Shown: positions 26,848 to 41,800 of the stretch, in pieces
Layout: every line of letters starts with the position of its first letter
Position numbering within the stretch: the first letter of the stretch is position 1
Source of the DNA: Pelecanus crispus
Taxonomy: Eukaryota > Chordata > Aves > Pelecaniformes > Pelecanidae
DNA: 64,000 nucleotides
Direction: 5' to 3'
Assembly (NCBI RefSeq): GCF_030463565.1
Contig: NC_134654.1
Coordinates: 17,492,702-17,556,701, forward strand
Program-made: the position numbers and the translations under genes
Notes under the pieces: model-generated
What the model saw: the letters and a program-made list of their open reading frames with translations, nothing else
Told to the model about the DNA's origin: nothing
The model's database searches: none

Positions 26848-29800
26848 CTGCACCAGAAAAATATATAAAATTACATGACAAAAGTTGTGGATATGCCAGG
26901 CTGTGTACCAGAAAAGATGCAGAAGTAAAGAAAAAGATCTACTCTGTGCTTAAAGAGTTAAAATGTATTAAGAAAAATACATCAACACAACGTGAAAATG
27001 AAGCCTTATGGCAACAACACTCTTAAAATAATGTGATTGATGAGTAATTAATTTGTCTGCTCTAGCTGGGACATTTAGCTGAGGGTCCCCCCCAAAAAAA
27101 AAATCCAGGAATTCAACATTCAGCTGTTACTCAATCATAAATGCAGGAGATTTTCTGGCACACACACAGAGATCCCTGATTAGCCTTTTTAAATTTTCCA
27201 AGAAACTTCTAACACGAATAAAAGACAAACAGGTGATGCAAACACCAAAGAATTCAAATAGATTTTTAAAGCTGCAAGAGAATACAGAGTGCATGGAAGA
27301 GAGCCTGAAACAAAGGGGACACAGTGGGGGCAGCTGAAGTTTGACATGTTCCCATCAGCTCTGCAGACACTCCTTTATTAAGATCTGTATCACCTCTGAA
27401 TTTCCAGTTTGCAGGTGCCACACAGTCCTTAGTAAGAACTTTAACCAAAACGTGCAGCTCTCCTTTCCCAAAGTCGTCAAGAACTAGAACAAGAAGAGAT
27501 GCTGGAGGCTGGACTGTCAGTGCTCTGACAAACTGTAAAGCAGCAACATTGCATAGACCAAGACTGCCAGCCGGCTGCAGTCCGGTAGCCAAAAATTGCA
27601 CAGGATCGCCCAAACCCTGTATTCCCTTCCACAGGGTGAAGGTCTGGCCCTGAGCACATCTTTCAGCCTCCCCAAGGGATACATACCCATGGTGTCATCA
27701 ACAACTGGAGCTTGAGGTTTCTCCTGGACCATCTAAATAGGAATTCATGCCATTCTCCTGAACTGTACCTATAAATGCTGTTTCACATGCAGACTAAAGC
27801 AGGCCTTATCTGGAGACTGATTTCATTCAATCATTTCCAATACTTTGATTTCATTTAATCACTTCCAATACTTTAATTGCATAGAAATTACCTCACTAAC
27901 CACCTGATGTCCTCAGGCTGAGGTTCTCCAACACTTCCAAAGTTAGAGATTCCTTACAGATGCCAAGGGCCAAAATCTAAAGACCATTTTTAGACTAGTT
28001 AATTCTTACCTCGTTCTAATTCAACAAGACATCTAATGCACCCCAGCCTAAAGCACAGCAGTAATACCACTACACTCAGTGCAATTAATGAGATCACCTC
28101 TGCAAACTAAAACCATGAATATGGTCAAAATCAGGGATGCCCTGCAAGGTCTTTGAAACTGTGATTTAAGAAGATGCTTCCAGTTAAGAATATTGCAAGC
28201 ACAATACCGCTCCTGCAAATACATAAAGCAACCACCTGGAACTACTATGTTTGATATCTCCAAATAATAAAACTTTACCACAGGTTACTGTATTGACTTT
28301 CTAATAAGGACTCCTCTCAGAGTCCTAGCAATGCTTATAAAAAACAGAAATACTCTTGTACCTTCTATGATCCTTCGCTGCTGCTGCCTGAGATCATCAA
28401 AGCCAAGCCCTCTGGTTTCCTCGGATTCTTCCACGAGCCACGGGTTGGTTACACCTCGTTTGACCCCTCCCGTCATTAGGCTAGATCTGAAAATAACTTC
28501 AGTAAATAATTTCAACACAAAACGCACTCATCATAATTTGTGCTTGCAAGACTGGCTGACAGAGACAGAAGTGCATGCATTTGTTGCACTCCATTCTCTG
28601 CAATCATAGAAGAAATTAGTGAAAAAGAATCCAATGATCTTCAATAACAAAAACATCTCACAGGCTCCATAACACTGCCTAGAAGTGGTAAAGCAGTGAG
28701 AGAACTAATTTTGCAGTGAATAACTAAGCTACATGGTGAAATGTATATCATACATTGTACAATATTCACGTTAAATATTGTTTGCATGTAGAACACAGCA
28801 TTCAAAACCACTACAAAAAGAACAGTGACTTGTAATATACATATTATTCATGTATTTGCTATGTGATCAAAATGCAAACTTATAAAAACACTGGGGTACA
28901 GTCTGAAAGCTTCCAACAGTAAAAGGATCAACACATTAATACAGATGCAAATCAAATGAGACTACTAATTTTCTGCAATCCTGATCAAACCTAAAAGGGA
29001 ACATTTCTGCATTTCAAAAACTGTAGATGGAAGTTACACAGCTAGTCTCCTGCATTTCCTAGTCTGGCATCAACATGAACAAGAAGCCAGGCACACACAC
29101 TTAAATGAAAAAGTAATCAAGTTACGGGTTTTCTTTTAAAAAAACTATGACTTGAGGTTGTTCACATCATAGACACTTCCCTGGTTATAACAGAAAACAC
29201 GTTTTTCATGTCCAGGGCACATAAATTCAAGTAGTAAAATGAAATGCCACTTAAAATATTTTTCTCGATACCAGATTTCTGGTTTCTGCCTTTCAGCTCT
29301 TCATTGGTTTCTCCTACAAGAAAACAGTATACAACAGACTGAGCGCCACTTGAACCCAAAACTGCAACTCAGATTTGGGGTAAGAGTCATCAGAAGATCA
29401 GTTCCTCAAGAGCAGTACAGAAGTAAGAGGTTTTGCTTTCTGCTTTGCTTTTTTTAAACTCTGTATTTTATTCTCATTTTACCTTTGCCCTGTTCTTTCC
29501 CAAAGCACTTCCACAAACAAAACAGAGAGCATTTTTAGGATCTCTCAAATTTTTCAATTACACTAAGACCTAAGTTTTTTTGAGGGTTTTTTTTTTTTAA
29601 TTGAGTCCAGGCCTCTTTTCTGTGAGAGATACTGAAACGCTGTATAGTACATGCATATGCTCAAAACCATTTTGTGGTCAAAACCTGTATCAAAAGAAGT
29701 TAACTCTGCACAAGTATCAGTGGAGCTAGTAGGATTTAATGCACCCTGCCGACACGGGGTTCAGCTCCGCAGAGGAACGACTGAAGTCTTACAGCGAGGG

Positions 29801-32800
29801 TATCCAAGCAAAATCCAGAACTTGTATCTAGGAGTTCCTTGAAGAACTATGGTGAACTAGAGACATCTCCTGGCCGTGAGATGCATCAACACTGCTGAAA
29901 ACTAATTCACCTCCACCACATGAGTTTTGGGCTATCCATAAATTACAGGCACATACACCCTTGTCTGTGTGCGGTGCACTACACACTTCATATCGCATTC
30001 ACAGCCAATAAAATTTGAGAACACATAACTTCTCACTTAAAATGTTAACATATTCATTCATCTTCATATCAAGGTAATGGATTTGTCAGAATCAAAAAAA
30101 AAAAATTTTGTTGCTACAGGACTAAAAAGTGCTTATTGTAAATCACAACATCTCACTTAACCATCCTGATGATGCTGGAACATCACTCCAGAGCAGAACC
30201 CAGGCTGCCCCACTGTGCCAACAACCAGCTGGCCATCACAGGCAACGTCTGAGAGAGAGGAGCTGGGATTCTTCTGTATTCAGGTCCTTTGCACCTCCAT
30301 TAAAACTTACATGTATTTATTGAGGTAGGGAATCAGGCTTGATTAGACAAAGATACACACACCTGAAACACAGTTTTACACATTACCTAGCTTTCTTCAT
30401 TGCTTTAGGGGATTAAACACACTCTAATATTTTCTAGCCTCACAACGACTGCTACCAGTTTCACAAACCTAAACACAATGGAAGCATTACACTTCTGAAG
30501 ATGCAAAGATGATTACAGTTCATCCAGTCCAGCAGTTCATTTAGCAAGCACACAAAATCTAGGGTTAAAAACATCTGATAAAATTACTTAAATAAAACAA
30601 CTGGAACGTAAAGCTCTCTGCTTGCTAAAAAGAGCACAACTATTCCTGCCTGTTAAAAAAAAAACAAGCCAAGGCAAGCAAATTTGAAATAATTTGCACT
30701 GCTTGCTTGCTCTCTCCCGTCCCCCTAATAATCTGCCCTATTCTTGTAGGTTGGGTCATGACAACTGGTCTGCTCGTTACAATAATCTTTTTGACATGTT
30801 TGGTAACTACCTTCCCACACAACACAGCATAACTTCCTACTTCCTCTGATCTTACCATGTTTCGCTTTAGTGGTGTGAAGATTAAAGCTTATCCAATTAG
30901 CCACCCACTGCCTCCGCCACGTTAATCACGTAAATCTTTGAAACCGTCACAGAGCAGTGGAGTGTGTGGATAGCTTTTGATTATAGGAGCAGATTTAACT
31001 AATTACGAGGCTTAGCAATGCGCCCAAGTATAAAAGATGATGGGGTTTAAAATCAGGGAGCTATGTCACTGCTTAACAAGGGAGAGCTTATCTTCCAGAA
31101 GGCATTGTTTCACTGATAATTCTTATAAAACTTCCCAAGTAACTTAGATTAGTCAACCAGCACTTACTTTAGACCAAGGCCACACATCAAGGCTTACAGC
31201 TTTAGAAGACTGATCAGCAAGACTGAATTTTAAACAAAACCTGGGTCATATGACAATTGGTTGGATGATCACTTGAACATTCCCTTAATGATACAGTTGT
31301 ACAGTAGCGCTCTTTGAAGTGCCCAGAGCACCTCAGCTTGGCTTCACAGGTCAATCTCCAAGGCAATGGCGAAGAAGCCAGGGTATTCTCTCACTTACAA
31401 TTTAATTGCTCACCCTGGCAGGCTGTATATTTTAGGAAGCTCCAAGCTAGTAAATAAAACAAGTATAGCTTTAACATACAAAACAAAAGCTCTCCCCCCC
31501 TCCAAGGAAACCAGGAGAAGCCACATGAGCACAAGCACTTCCAAATCCCCTCCAGGTACCTTCTCAGGTGGAGACTTCCACACAAGAACCGCTCCCAACA
31601 GGAAGCCTACAAAAGAGGCAGCATTCCCTGCAGCTGGCTGAGGACCTCCCTGGCTCCACCAGCACATGAACAAGAGCAGCATCTCTCACGTTCAAGGAAA
31701 TGCCGTGTTGCTCTTGATACCACTTACCTGTGGTTCAGTTAACTGGTCCCACTGGCTTTAATGACTGGAAGCTGCACAAGCCAGCTGCCACACAGAATGC
31801 CAGTCAGCTGATGTGCAGAACACGGCTACCTCACGGCACCTCCAGAATCACTAATTCCTACCCACAAGATAGGCATGGCAGCTTCACCTGGCAGAACAAG
31901 CGCCTCCCAACCACCCCGTGCTCATACAGGACAGCAGGTGCCCACAGAGGAGCAGCACAAAGCAAGCAACAAGCTGGAAGTGTGTTTGCACAGTTGTACA
32001 GGCACACTCATCTTGGAGTAACATGTCCACTCGAAATGTTGAGTGTCTGGGTGGTGGAGTTGTGGCAAGAAACTACACAGAGGAGATATCCCTGGGGACG
32101 CTTACCCTGGTGTAGGGAAGGTTACCTTTATAACATTTACACTCACATTTTATTTCACAGCAATCTCACTTTCCTATGCAAACCCTCAATATACACTGCA
32201 ATAAACATTTCCATCAGAGATTAATCTTGCTATCAAATATTACCATCTTCTTTCTACACCATCCCTTACCTTCCATGCAGTATGGGACATAGCACAATAC
32301 TAAACATATTATAAAACAGCTTACACAGTCCTCATCGAAACAAGTCTCACCTCTACAGGCAAACTTGCACTCCTCAGAAATGAGAGAATCCTAAGAAAGA
32401 AGAATTCTTTCTAGAAAGAAGCTGCATCTTGTATGATTACATCCAGAGAAAAGGTGAAGGGACAAATCTACTCCTGTGAGACTATTTGTCATGTTCACAA
32501 AATGATCAACAACTCCATCACCTGCAACTCTCACCTCTGCACCAGAGGTGATGGACTCCCCGCTCGGTGCCATTCAGAGGGCTACTTTCAGGACAAGATG
32601 CAGCGCTGAGTTCACGTCTGAACCTGTGCTCTCTGTGCGGCGCCTGAAGTCTGCCTGACGACAAGCAACAGGAACACGAGCCTCCAAGCAGGTCCCAGCT
32701 TGGCATTTGTTCTCACTACAGACCCAGCACACCCACACCAGAATAACACAGTGACACTGCTGGTACAGAAATAACCTTGGGCAGGAAACTTCTGGTACTT

Positions 32801-35800
32801 TTGAGCAAACTTAGGAGGTAAAACATAAAGCACGGAGCTCAGCCTTGAAAGCTGCCCTCCTATGGACATTTTTTCCTGAGGCTAATGAGCGACAAGCTTT
32901 AATAACAGGCATGCAGGCACCACCTAAAGCACAATGCCTAAAATTATGGGGTTTGACTTGCTTTTCTCTGTTGCGTTTAAATATCCGTTCTTTACTATTC
33001 TTTATAAATGTAAGTATATGCAGTTTTCTCATAACCACAGCCCCGATTTCAGCGAGGTCCATAAGGAACCTCTGGTATACTCTGAAGGAAGAGAGATGCA
33101 AACTGTCCCTTGAACACAGACCAAACCGAGGAGACTTCACTATCTTACTGGAATCTTACTTAAATTTGGAGTGGGCATAACCACCCTTGGGTTTTAACAG
33201 GCTCTGTACCTGCTGCTTGCGTGAGGACGCACTCACATGTGCACACGCTGTACCCTACAGAGTGCTTCCAGGTGACAAGTGGTACAACAGGAGATGACTC
33301 AAGTAGAGAGACACAGTTCAGTGGATGAGGAGAGTGTTGAGACAATTACAACCATGTTGGTTTGTGACTACATGGCCAAAGACACATCCTGCAAAATCCT
33401 GCCCCAGCCCCTAGATTTCATCTTATGACTCAAGCCTCAGACGTTCTCGAGCATGGGGTTCTGGATGGACAATTCATCTCTTCTTCCACCCTTTCCATTG
33501 ATCTCCTAGACATAAGGCTATCGCATCCGACATCAGAATGCTGTAGCTGCAGCCAGGAAGGCTTCCAACAGTAACTGGTAGGGAGGAAGAAAAGCAGGAA
33601 TGAGTTTTAAAGGCCCCTAAACAACTATTTTTAATCTTATTTTCCAAAGAGCATTTGCTCCTCCGTAAACAACAGCCAGATTCACAAAAGCATTTAAGCA
33701 CCTAATGACTTATTGATGAAAGTTGGGCACTCAATGCCTATTTGGCGTTAGGCAAAATGCCTGTTTGGAATAAGACCTAAATACCCTACATCTTACAGAA
33801 AAGTGTTTAAGCAGAAAAAATGGTAAGCCACATTACAAAAAAAAAAAAAAACAAAACACAACACAAAACATGGGACTCTTCTAAAAGTTATCTAGGGTAG
33901 CTATTACTTAAGGTATTTTGTATCCCACAGTTATAAAGTTTTCTATATTTTTGAGAAATCCAAAGAGAAACCAAGAAAGGCATGTTAGAATACACACAAT
34001 TTATTTATTCACTGGTTAGCGACATATACTTCTACATACCGACTACCTGGTCAGGCAGGAGGAGGAATATTCTTGACTCCTTTGCCTCCACAAATGTTGA
34101 AAGACTCAGAAAATTTTGATATTGTGATTTCCAGAAAGCCAACATTTCTAGTTGCTTTTTTTACTTCTCACTCAAATAGTGTGAAACCATGGCGATTTCT
34201 ACTCCATTAAAGTCTCTGTTAGAATAACCTGCACAGATGTCTTTCCAAGGATAAAAGAGGGGAGAAGATACTGAAATTGCCTACTGAAAACCAATTAAAG
34301 AAAATTTAACTAACTCTGCTTAAGCGGAGTCATGTAAACAGCACAACCTTTCCCCTGGAAAATTCCAGTTGCATCTTAATTAAGGCTGACAATGCCGGAA
34401 GGTAAACTAATGCTATACCAAAGTAATGTAGTGTCCTGCCCTGTGTTCTGGCCCAAGTTGTCAGTTAGGATAAATACTAAGAGCATTAAGGCCACTGTAC
34501 TTCACAATCAGAAACAGCTTTACAGCAGTTTTCAAAGGATGTAAAACTCACTGAGTGGTGACCAAATATAAACGAAGATTAAGTCTAGTAAAACCTTCAC
34601 AGTTATAGGCCATGGGGACAATAAATATGTGATCAGTGGTGCAAGAAGGTTAATGAAAGGAATGACTGCTGGAAAGAAAAAGACTTCTGAAAATGTGTGC
34701 TGTCACATCAGAGATTGATTAGATACAGAAAACCAATACAAAACCAGAGAAAAGTGTCACTGCTAGAACTTAATCAAACAACATATGCTGATTTTCCTAA
34801 TACAGTGGGAAAAGCTGACTTTCAGACTTCAGACACACTGAAGAGCAGCCTTTGCCACCTACTGAAATCTCAGGCAAGAGAAAGGTTTGTCTTATTGGCA
34901 CAAGATTCAGGCCTTGGCTACGTCTCTGCCCGCACCACTGAAAACAAGACCTACAAGGGAGAATATGGAAGGGGTGTGAATTAACCAGGCAGAGAATAGT
35001 TGGCATAGTTTCATCCATTTTTAATTAAAGGAGTTAAAAGAGAACTATAAAACTTCAAGCCTTGCAACACTAGCAAATAAATATTGTCTCTGATGTTATC
35101 TTGTGCTGGAAAATACTAGTTTCCCTGATCATTTCTAGCAGCGCTTGAAATTATCATGCAATTTTAATAGTTTCCTCCCATCTGCCTTGACACCTTCACA
35201 CCAGGGCAGCTGTAGGTTAAATCCTCACCCTCTGTCTGCTCCACAGCAGAAACATGCCAACGCTGCCCTGCCATAGCAGGGACAGCCATGCTTCAGAAGG
35301 TCAGATCAGTTTAAGGGCTGCTCAGAGCAGGTGACACACAAGAGCTTTCTCACATCATCAGTCCCCGTAGACATTTTGCTTTCTTGCTACACTACATGTT
35401 TCAGTTGACTCAGCATTATAAATGTAAAGGCCAGCACCAATGCACCAACTGGATTTGCACTGTGCTCTGGAGAATGCCAAACCTAGAAGAATTTAATGGA
35501 TTTTATCAAAGTCTACAGTTTTACCATCCACAGCAGGTGTTTCATTGACAACATCTGGTTACGCAAAGATGACAAACTACAAAATGAAACATGTGCTTTG
35601 GCTGTACCAAACACTGCATTGGAGAACAAAAGCAAGCAGAAACGAACCTCTACACCATGTTCCTGAACAGACCCTCACAAAACATGAATACACATGTGGA
35701 TACAGGAAACTATCAGTTAAACTTTGAGTATCTCTTCTCCCTGCTCCAAGATACACAAAGTAAACAAGCTAGAAAAAAAGCTCTTGTTTTCAAGAGTTAT

Positions 35801-38800
35801 GGTAGGACACAACACTCAAATTGGTACCCAGTTTTTTACTATATAGTATCTTCAAAATTGTCTCTGCCTTTTTCAAGAGCACAGCACTGAAAAGGGACTG
35901 GTTCTCAAAAAGCATCAGCAAAGAGACTCACGTATTTCTTCAAAAGTGTGAGGAGTTAAATGAAGTTTTGTTCTGTTTTAAGACTGAGGGCTGACATATT
36001 GCAAACAGGTGAGAAACTTTCTCAGGAGGGCTCTAATGCTCTCCCTCCCAACAAGTAACCTTACCTGTGCATGTATAAAATGCTACACTGTGTATTTGCT
36101 ACAGAAAAGTTCCAGAGAATATAGTGCACTAGAAAATGCCTGCCACTTAGAAGCACAAGCTAAAAATTTTTAAAAATAGGTATTTCTATTGCATGTCCAT
36201 ATTAGAGAAGTACAGTTGCACTCTTCAGAGGCAGATCTCACTACACCATGGGTCAGCAGAGGTGAGTAAGCTCTACTCATCCACACCGTATGACCCAGAC
36301 CACACATGCAGCATTTCACAGGGCAGAGAACAGCCCCTTGCATGACCCACAGCCAGCCTAAGAAGCTGTGCCTGCTGCGTTAAAGCTCCCCACTCATCAA
36401 TAAAACAGGTGCCTGGGCCCAATGGCTGTGATTCATATAAAACTTCCAAGAATGTATGTTCACTTTTTTAAAAATGAGGCTTTAAAACAAAGTTTTACCA
36501 ATTACAGTCCACACTCAACGGTCATTTCATTGACAATGGAAACATAGCAAACTCTGCAAACTCAGAGACTGCAGCTCTGCTTCTCTTCTGCACCATTCTG
36601 CAGGACAGAAGATGACCTGAATCCGCAAAGGAAAAATTAGGAAGAGCAAATGCAATTACCTGTGCTGGAATTTAGCCAAAATGGTAACTCTCACACAGAG
36701 CAGAGTTTAATGACCTGCATGGGGTCAAGGAGACAGGTAAGTCATACTCTTTGATAGCAGGGCTTTTCATTCTTTGCATGAACATTGGCTCAGGGCTAGT
36801 AAAGATCAAAGCATATCACCCAGTGAATCATGAGGATGCTTCTGAAGTTGTCCCTCAACACATGCCACTTCAATTCTGACATACCACAGCCCTAATCCTG
36901 TGCTAAGGTGGTAGATCTACTACCCATTTGCTTGCATTTTTTGCTTCATTTTCTTGTCTACAGCCTAGCTACCAGCTTAGGAACAAGGCTTATTTACTGC
37001 TACCCCTTTGCTCCTCTCTCTCCTCCAGCAATTAATTCATTGGCAGTTTAAACACATTGAAAGAAACAAGTCTCAAAGAAAAATCAACTTTTAAAAAACA
37101 GATGAAGAGGCAGAAGAGACAGAGCCTCATTAGCAGAGCCTTTAGACCATCTATAGCACATGTAGAGCTCCATGCTTGGAGGATGCAGAGGATGCTCCCT
37201 CTCAACCACTGGGGAATGTCACTGAAAGCACAGGTGGAAAGAGGAGGAACAAGGAGAAAAGGGAGGGTGGATTATTTGAACTGGAGAAGGAAAGAGAAGT
37301 GTAACAAATTCACAGGAATCTCTCAATTCTGCTGCTCAGCAAGCATTTTTAACTTGGTATTTTAGAGAGACATAAAAGCTCCTGGATGTAAAGTAGCTGC
37401 AAGGAGCCCCTCAGCAAGACACATACATGCTCATGCAGAAGCTGAAGCTACAAAAAAGTCTGAAGTACAGCCAAGGGGAGCACATACTCGTGAGTGGAAT
37501 TCCACAGGCAAAAGCTGGTGCTGACCTAACTGGAAACAGATAAAATTCAAAAGGCCATTAACAAAGCACTAGAAACAACCCATCCTTCCTTATTCCACCA
37601 CACATCGAGTTTGCAGGACTGCAACATCGGCAGTAAAAGATGTCTTTTTATATAATTATATACCAAGTCTATGCCTAACATGGTTTGTATGTTATGGACA
37701 CAGCACCTGTGTGACTCCCACCAAACCCAGCTTATGCACTGCTAATAATTTATTAGGTCAGGCAAGAGGCCCGGATTTCACACTTCAAGAAAAGGCTCTG
37801 CCCTTCTTCCTGATCAGAGACCACCAAGGATGGATTCTTTCTAAGAACCTGTTAGACATGACAAATACAACTCCTTCCACTAGAAAGGGGCTATATAAGA
37901 ACTGCATAAGGAGAGCACAACTTGCAGGCTATTAACCATAATTATTTTCTCCCAGCTGTGAAGGACATACCAAAATGGAAATTAAAATTTGAAGGCCCCT
38001 GCTGACTCCTGCACAGTATGATCACTGGGGACCATCTGAAGCTTAAGTCTCATCCTGACAGTTTTCTTTGCAGCAATTCACGTATACCTTGTATGGTGGC
38101 ACCCATCAGTCCAACTCAGTGACTGACTCTGCTAGATCACTTAGTATTACCTCTTCCAAGAAACTCTCCAGTCCCTCATCCTCCCCAGCTTTGCAGACAT
38201 ATATGATACTGTCACTAAAAAAAACACAACATGATTTCTAAGCAAATGAAACCACAGTTTGCTACATGTAGAGCTAAATGAGTTCAATGGATGCATTTAA
38301 CGTTATCTTCAGACATACTCAAAGCACAAATCACATAGTTCATTTGAGGTGACAATGCCATACCTTATCACATCTGGTTCTGTGCATTCATTCTTATAAG
38401 ATGCCTGAAGTTGTTTCTGTCGTGTGAGAAGGTCATCCACCAGATTCTGCCTCCTGTCTCCCTCCAACTGTGTGCTGATGATACTTGGTTAAGGATCAAA
38501 CTTAAAAACAGTGAAAAAATTTAATTTTGTTATATAAAATAATATCTGTTACACATTCTTAAACTATATCAGACCTCCTGATCATCAAAATTAACTAGAG
38601 TAACTATTTTCACTCAAGAAAAGGCTCTAACGCCTAAGAGAAGGACAGGTCTCTTTCTGAATGAAATCTGCTGCTATTCTAAATGTGTTTGTTAAGTTTA
38701 CATATCTCAAAGAAAAAGTTTCATACAGTGACCACAGAGTGATCTTCAGGTCATTATCTCAAAGTAATAAGAGAACTGGAAGTATATTTACTACAAAATT

Positions 38801-41800
38801 AGTGTAAGTATTAAGAATAGCATTTCCCCTTCCAAAATCCAACATAATTTTTCTTTCATTTATTACTAAGAAGCCCTATACAGTTGATCTCTTCTGTAAC
38901 ACTGACAGTGTATAACAGCACTGCACGGGTTAAGCTCAGGGAAGGATGAGTCTTAAAAGAGCTCCAATTTATACTGTTATGATATAAACGGGGCAGGCCC
39001 AAGCAGAACAGAGCTTTTAAAATCAGCAGGGTACTTCACATCTTATTTCACTGCAGGCTCGTAACACAGACCAGGTGAGTAGCTCCCAGCCAAAATGACC
39101 AACAACCAACCAAAAATTTACTTTGAGCATCTGTTTCCACTTGCAATTCATCAGCAGAACACCCCAATAGCCACTGATGCAACAGAAAAACAATTCAAAC
39201 TACCTCTGAAAGATAAGATGCCCTGAAGTACTGTGGCTTTGACAGGGGACATGTGTTTGCTTTTTTTAATTAATCTTAGAGAAGGACTATCTCTCTTCCA
39301 AGTACTGTTCAGTAGATTATGCAACAGCTGAAACAATTTGTGTATGTTTTCTGCCACAGCAGTAGCATTCGTCTCCTCTCGAGCACTCACTGGACAGGAA
39401 TGTTTCAACCCCAGCCATCAGCACAGCACTCGGGGAGCCCGTGCTTAGAAGGGTTTTCTGCTACAGTAAGCTTGAAATTAAACATCCATTTATTAAATCA
39501 GATTGCTGCTTGATATCTTCAGGGAGACGGACATCCCTTTGACTCCTTAAGCCTGATTATTCCAATATATGGAAAGAGCAGCAAATCCAAGCCAGGCCAC
39601 AGGGTAATGCTCCTAGAAGAAAACCTGTGATTTCTTTCTAAGGCGTATTTTAAAGCATTTTGACATCATTCTGAAGATGCAGTTCCATTGCTCCTTAAGT
39701 CAGTCCGAGTCAGGGCTGCCATATCCCTGCCCATACCCTGAACAAGGCTTCATCCTTCCTTTTTGCAAGCACTGGCACTCCTATAGCCAGCAACTGAGCC
39801 AAGAGAAAATAACAGATTAGTGAGTTTTCTGCTAGATGAGTGATCTTAGCTCACAAACCAGCCACTCAATCAGCAGCGTCAGCACAGTGCACAGGCAAGA
39901 CGATGGCAGCTCCGAGATTATTCAAACTGTCTTGTTAAGCTTCTGCTCTGACACAAATATAACCAAAGCCAGACTCATGCCCATCACACCAGAGATGCCC
40001 AGGCTCCCCCAACTCTTCCTGCACTACAGCTGCAATGAAAATGTTAAACAGGAGCACAAAGTTCTAGTGACAAAGTCTTCTAAAAATGGAATAAGGGAAA
40101 AGCCCTAACTGCATGGCAGAGCAATTATAGCGTATTTTTCCACTCTCTCCCACAATACAGAAAGGTCAGTAAGTTGATGTTTACACAGATACATTTGGTG
40201 TGTTGATACAGCCCGAAGCAGTAAGTCCTTCAGCTGATCGATCTTCTCTCTGAGATTCTGCAATGACGATCTGATAATCACATTGAGCTGAAGGGGAAGA
40301 AAGAGATTTTTTTTTGGTTTTGGTCCGAGTTATATTTGCATAAAATTTAATACTACTACATGCAGATGACAATACATCTAACTTCAGCTACACTAGTGTG
40401 AAGGACTCCGTTCTAAACCAGGAAAGCCTGCCTCAGAGCCACAAAGGGAACGACACAGTTAACTGGTTTGGACTGCTTACAAAATAATGAGATAAATAAT
40501 ACTAGTTTCGCAAACACAATTCTAATGCATTAGTGCTGTTTAATATGGAGAGCTTTCTTTCAAGTCTTTATAAACACACTCCTTTATATGGGCAAAACAT
40601 TTCAGCACTCTTTAATATTTTCCAGCTAGTTTTCCAGCTCTTTCCTCTGATCTTTAATACAAATACAGGCACCAGCTGCTTCTGCCACCAGGTTTCTTTC
40701 CCAGCTCCCAGGATTAGAGGGAAGGTTGCTACAGGTTCAGACATTCCCTCCACTGAACTTCTCCAGAGTCTAAACTAAGGAGTCCAAAGAAATTCAGATT
40801 TCCTCCATTTCCCTTCTCGGCAGAACCTATGACGCCCAACCCTTTCTCACAACTGACCTGCCCAAGATTCAGATGCATCTGTTCTTACTAAAAACATAGT
40901 TAAGTCATTCACATTCTTCCCTACTGCAAGCAAGCCCGAGGTTTACGGGAATCCTCCTCCTCTCTCCCCTCCGGCCTTCCCAAGTTAGGCTGACATTATC
41001 CTCTGGGTTTTTCCTCCTTAAGTGTTATTTCTTTTCATTCCAGTTATGTAGAACATACTAGGAAAAAACATTGTAACTGCAATTAACTATGCAACCCCTC
41101 CTAATTAAGACTTTATGTACTTCTTGTTTACAAGATATTAGCCCCGCTGTGGGTTACAATGGTTAGCAACCTCAGATGCTCTGTGTGATGAACTAGTAAC
41201 AGAGAAGGAATATTTGCTTTGACTCTTATTCCTGCATCCTTGAAGACACAGAGGCAGCAGCCAGACACCAATGTCTCACTGAATGGTCGCAGTGCTGCCT
41301 AGAGCTGAACTGCACCCGGTATCTACAGAGGGATGGAGCGGGAGTTCCCCCCAGAAAACCCACCTGATAGCATCAGAATTTTAAATCTGACTCAGCAAGA
41401 CTTGTTCTCAAACACTACCAAATACAGCAGAAGGAAGATGCAACCACACTGAGGCAGTCTTGAGAGTATGCAGCGGAACAAAGAGCTGCAAAATCCACCT
41501 TCAGACCCAAAGCTGCCGAACACTAGCACAACATTTCCAAAGCCAGGATGGGGTATAAATGCTTTTATGATCAAGCCGCTGCATACCCTGTAGCTCTGGA
41601 ATTAGGTAATAAAAGGTCTTTTAATTTCACATGTACATTTCCTGCACTCATGTCCAGGCGGAGAATGCTGCATTTAATCAGCCCAGAATAGCAAAGTAAC
41701 ATAAAGGTATACACATCCAAGAAAGTCATCTAACATACAAACTCCCTCTGCTACTCTGGCCGGAAATTGCAGTGCTATAACAAAAGATTTCACTTCCTTT

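Noticed and set aside
33837..33851. Poly(A) run as the tail of a processed pseudogene
   Set aside because: No gene-like sequence or target duplication is seen beside it.
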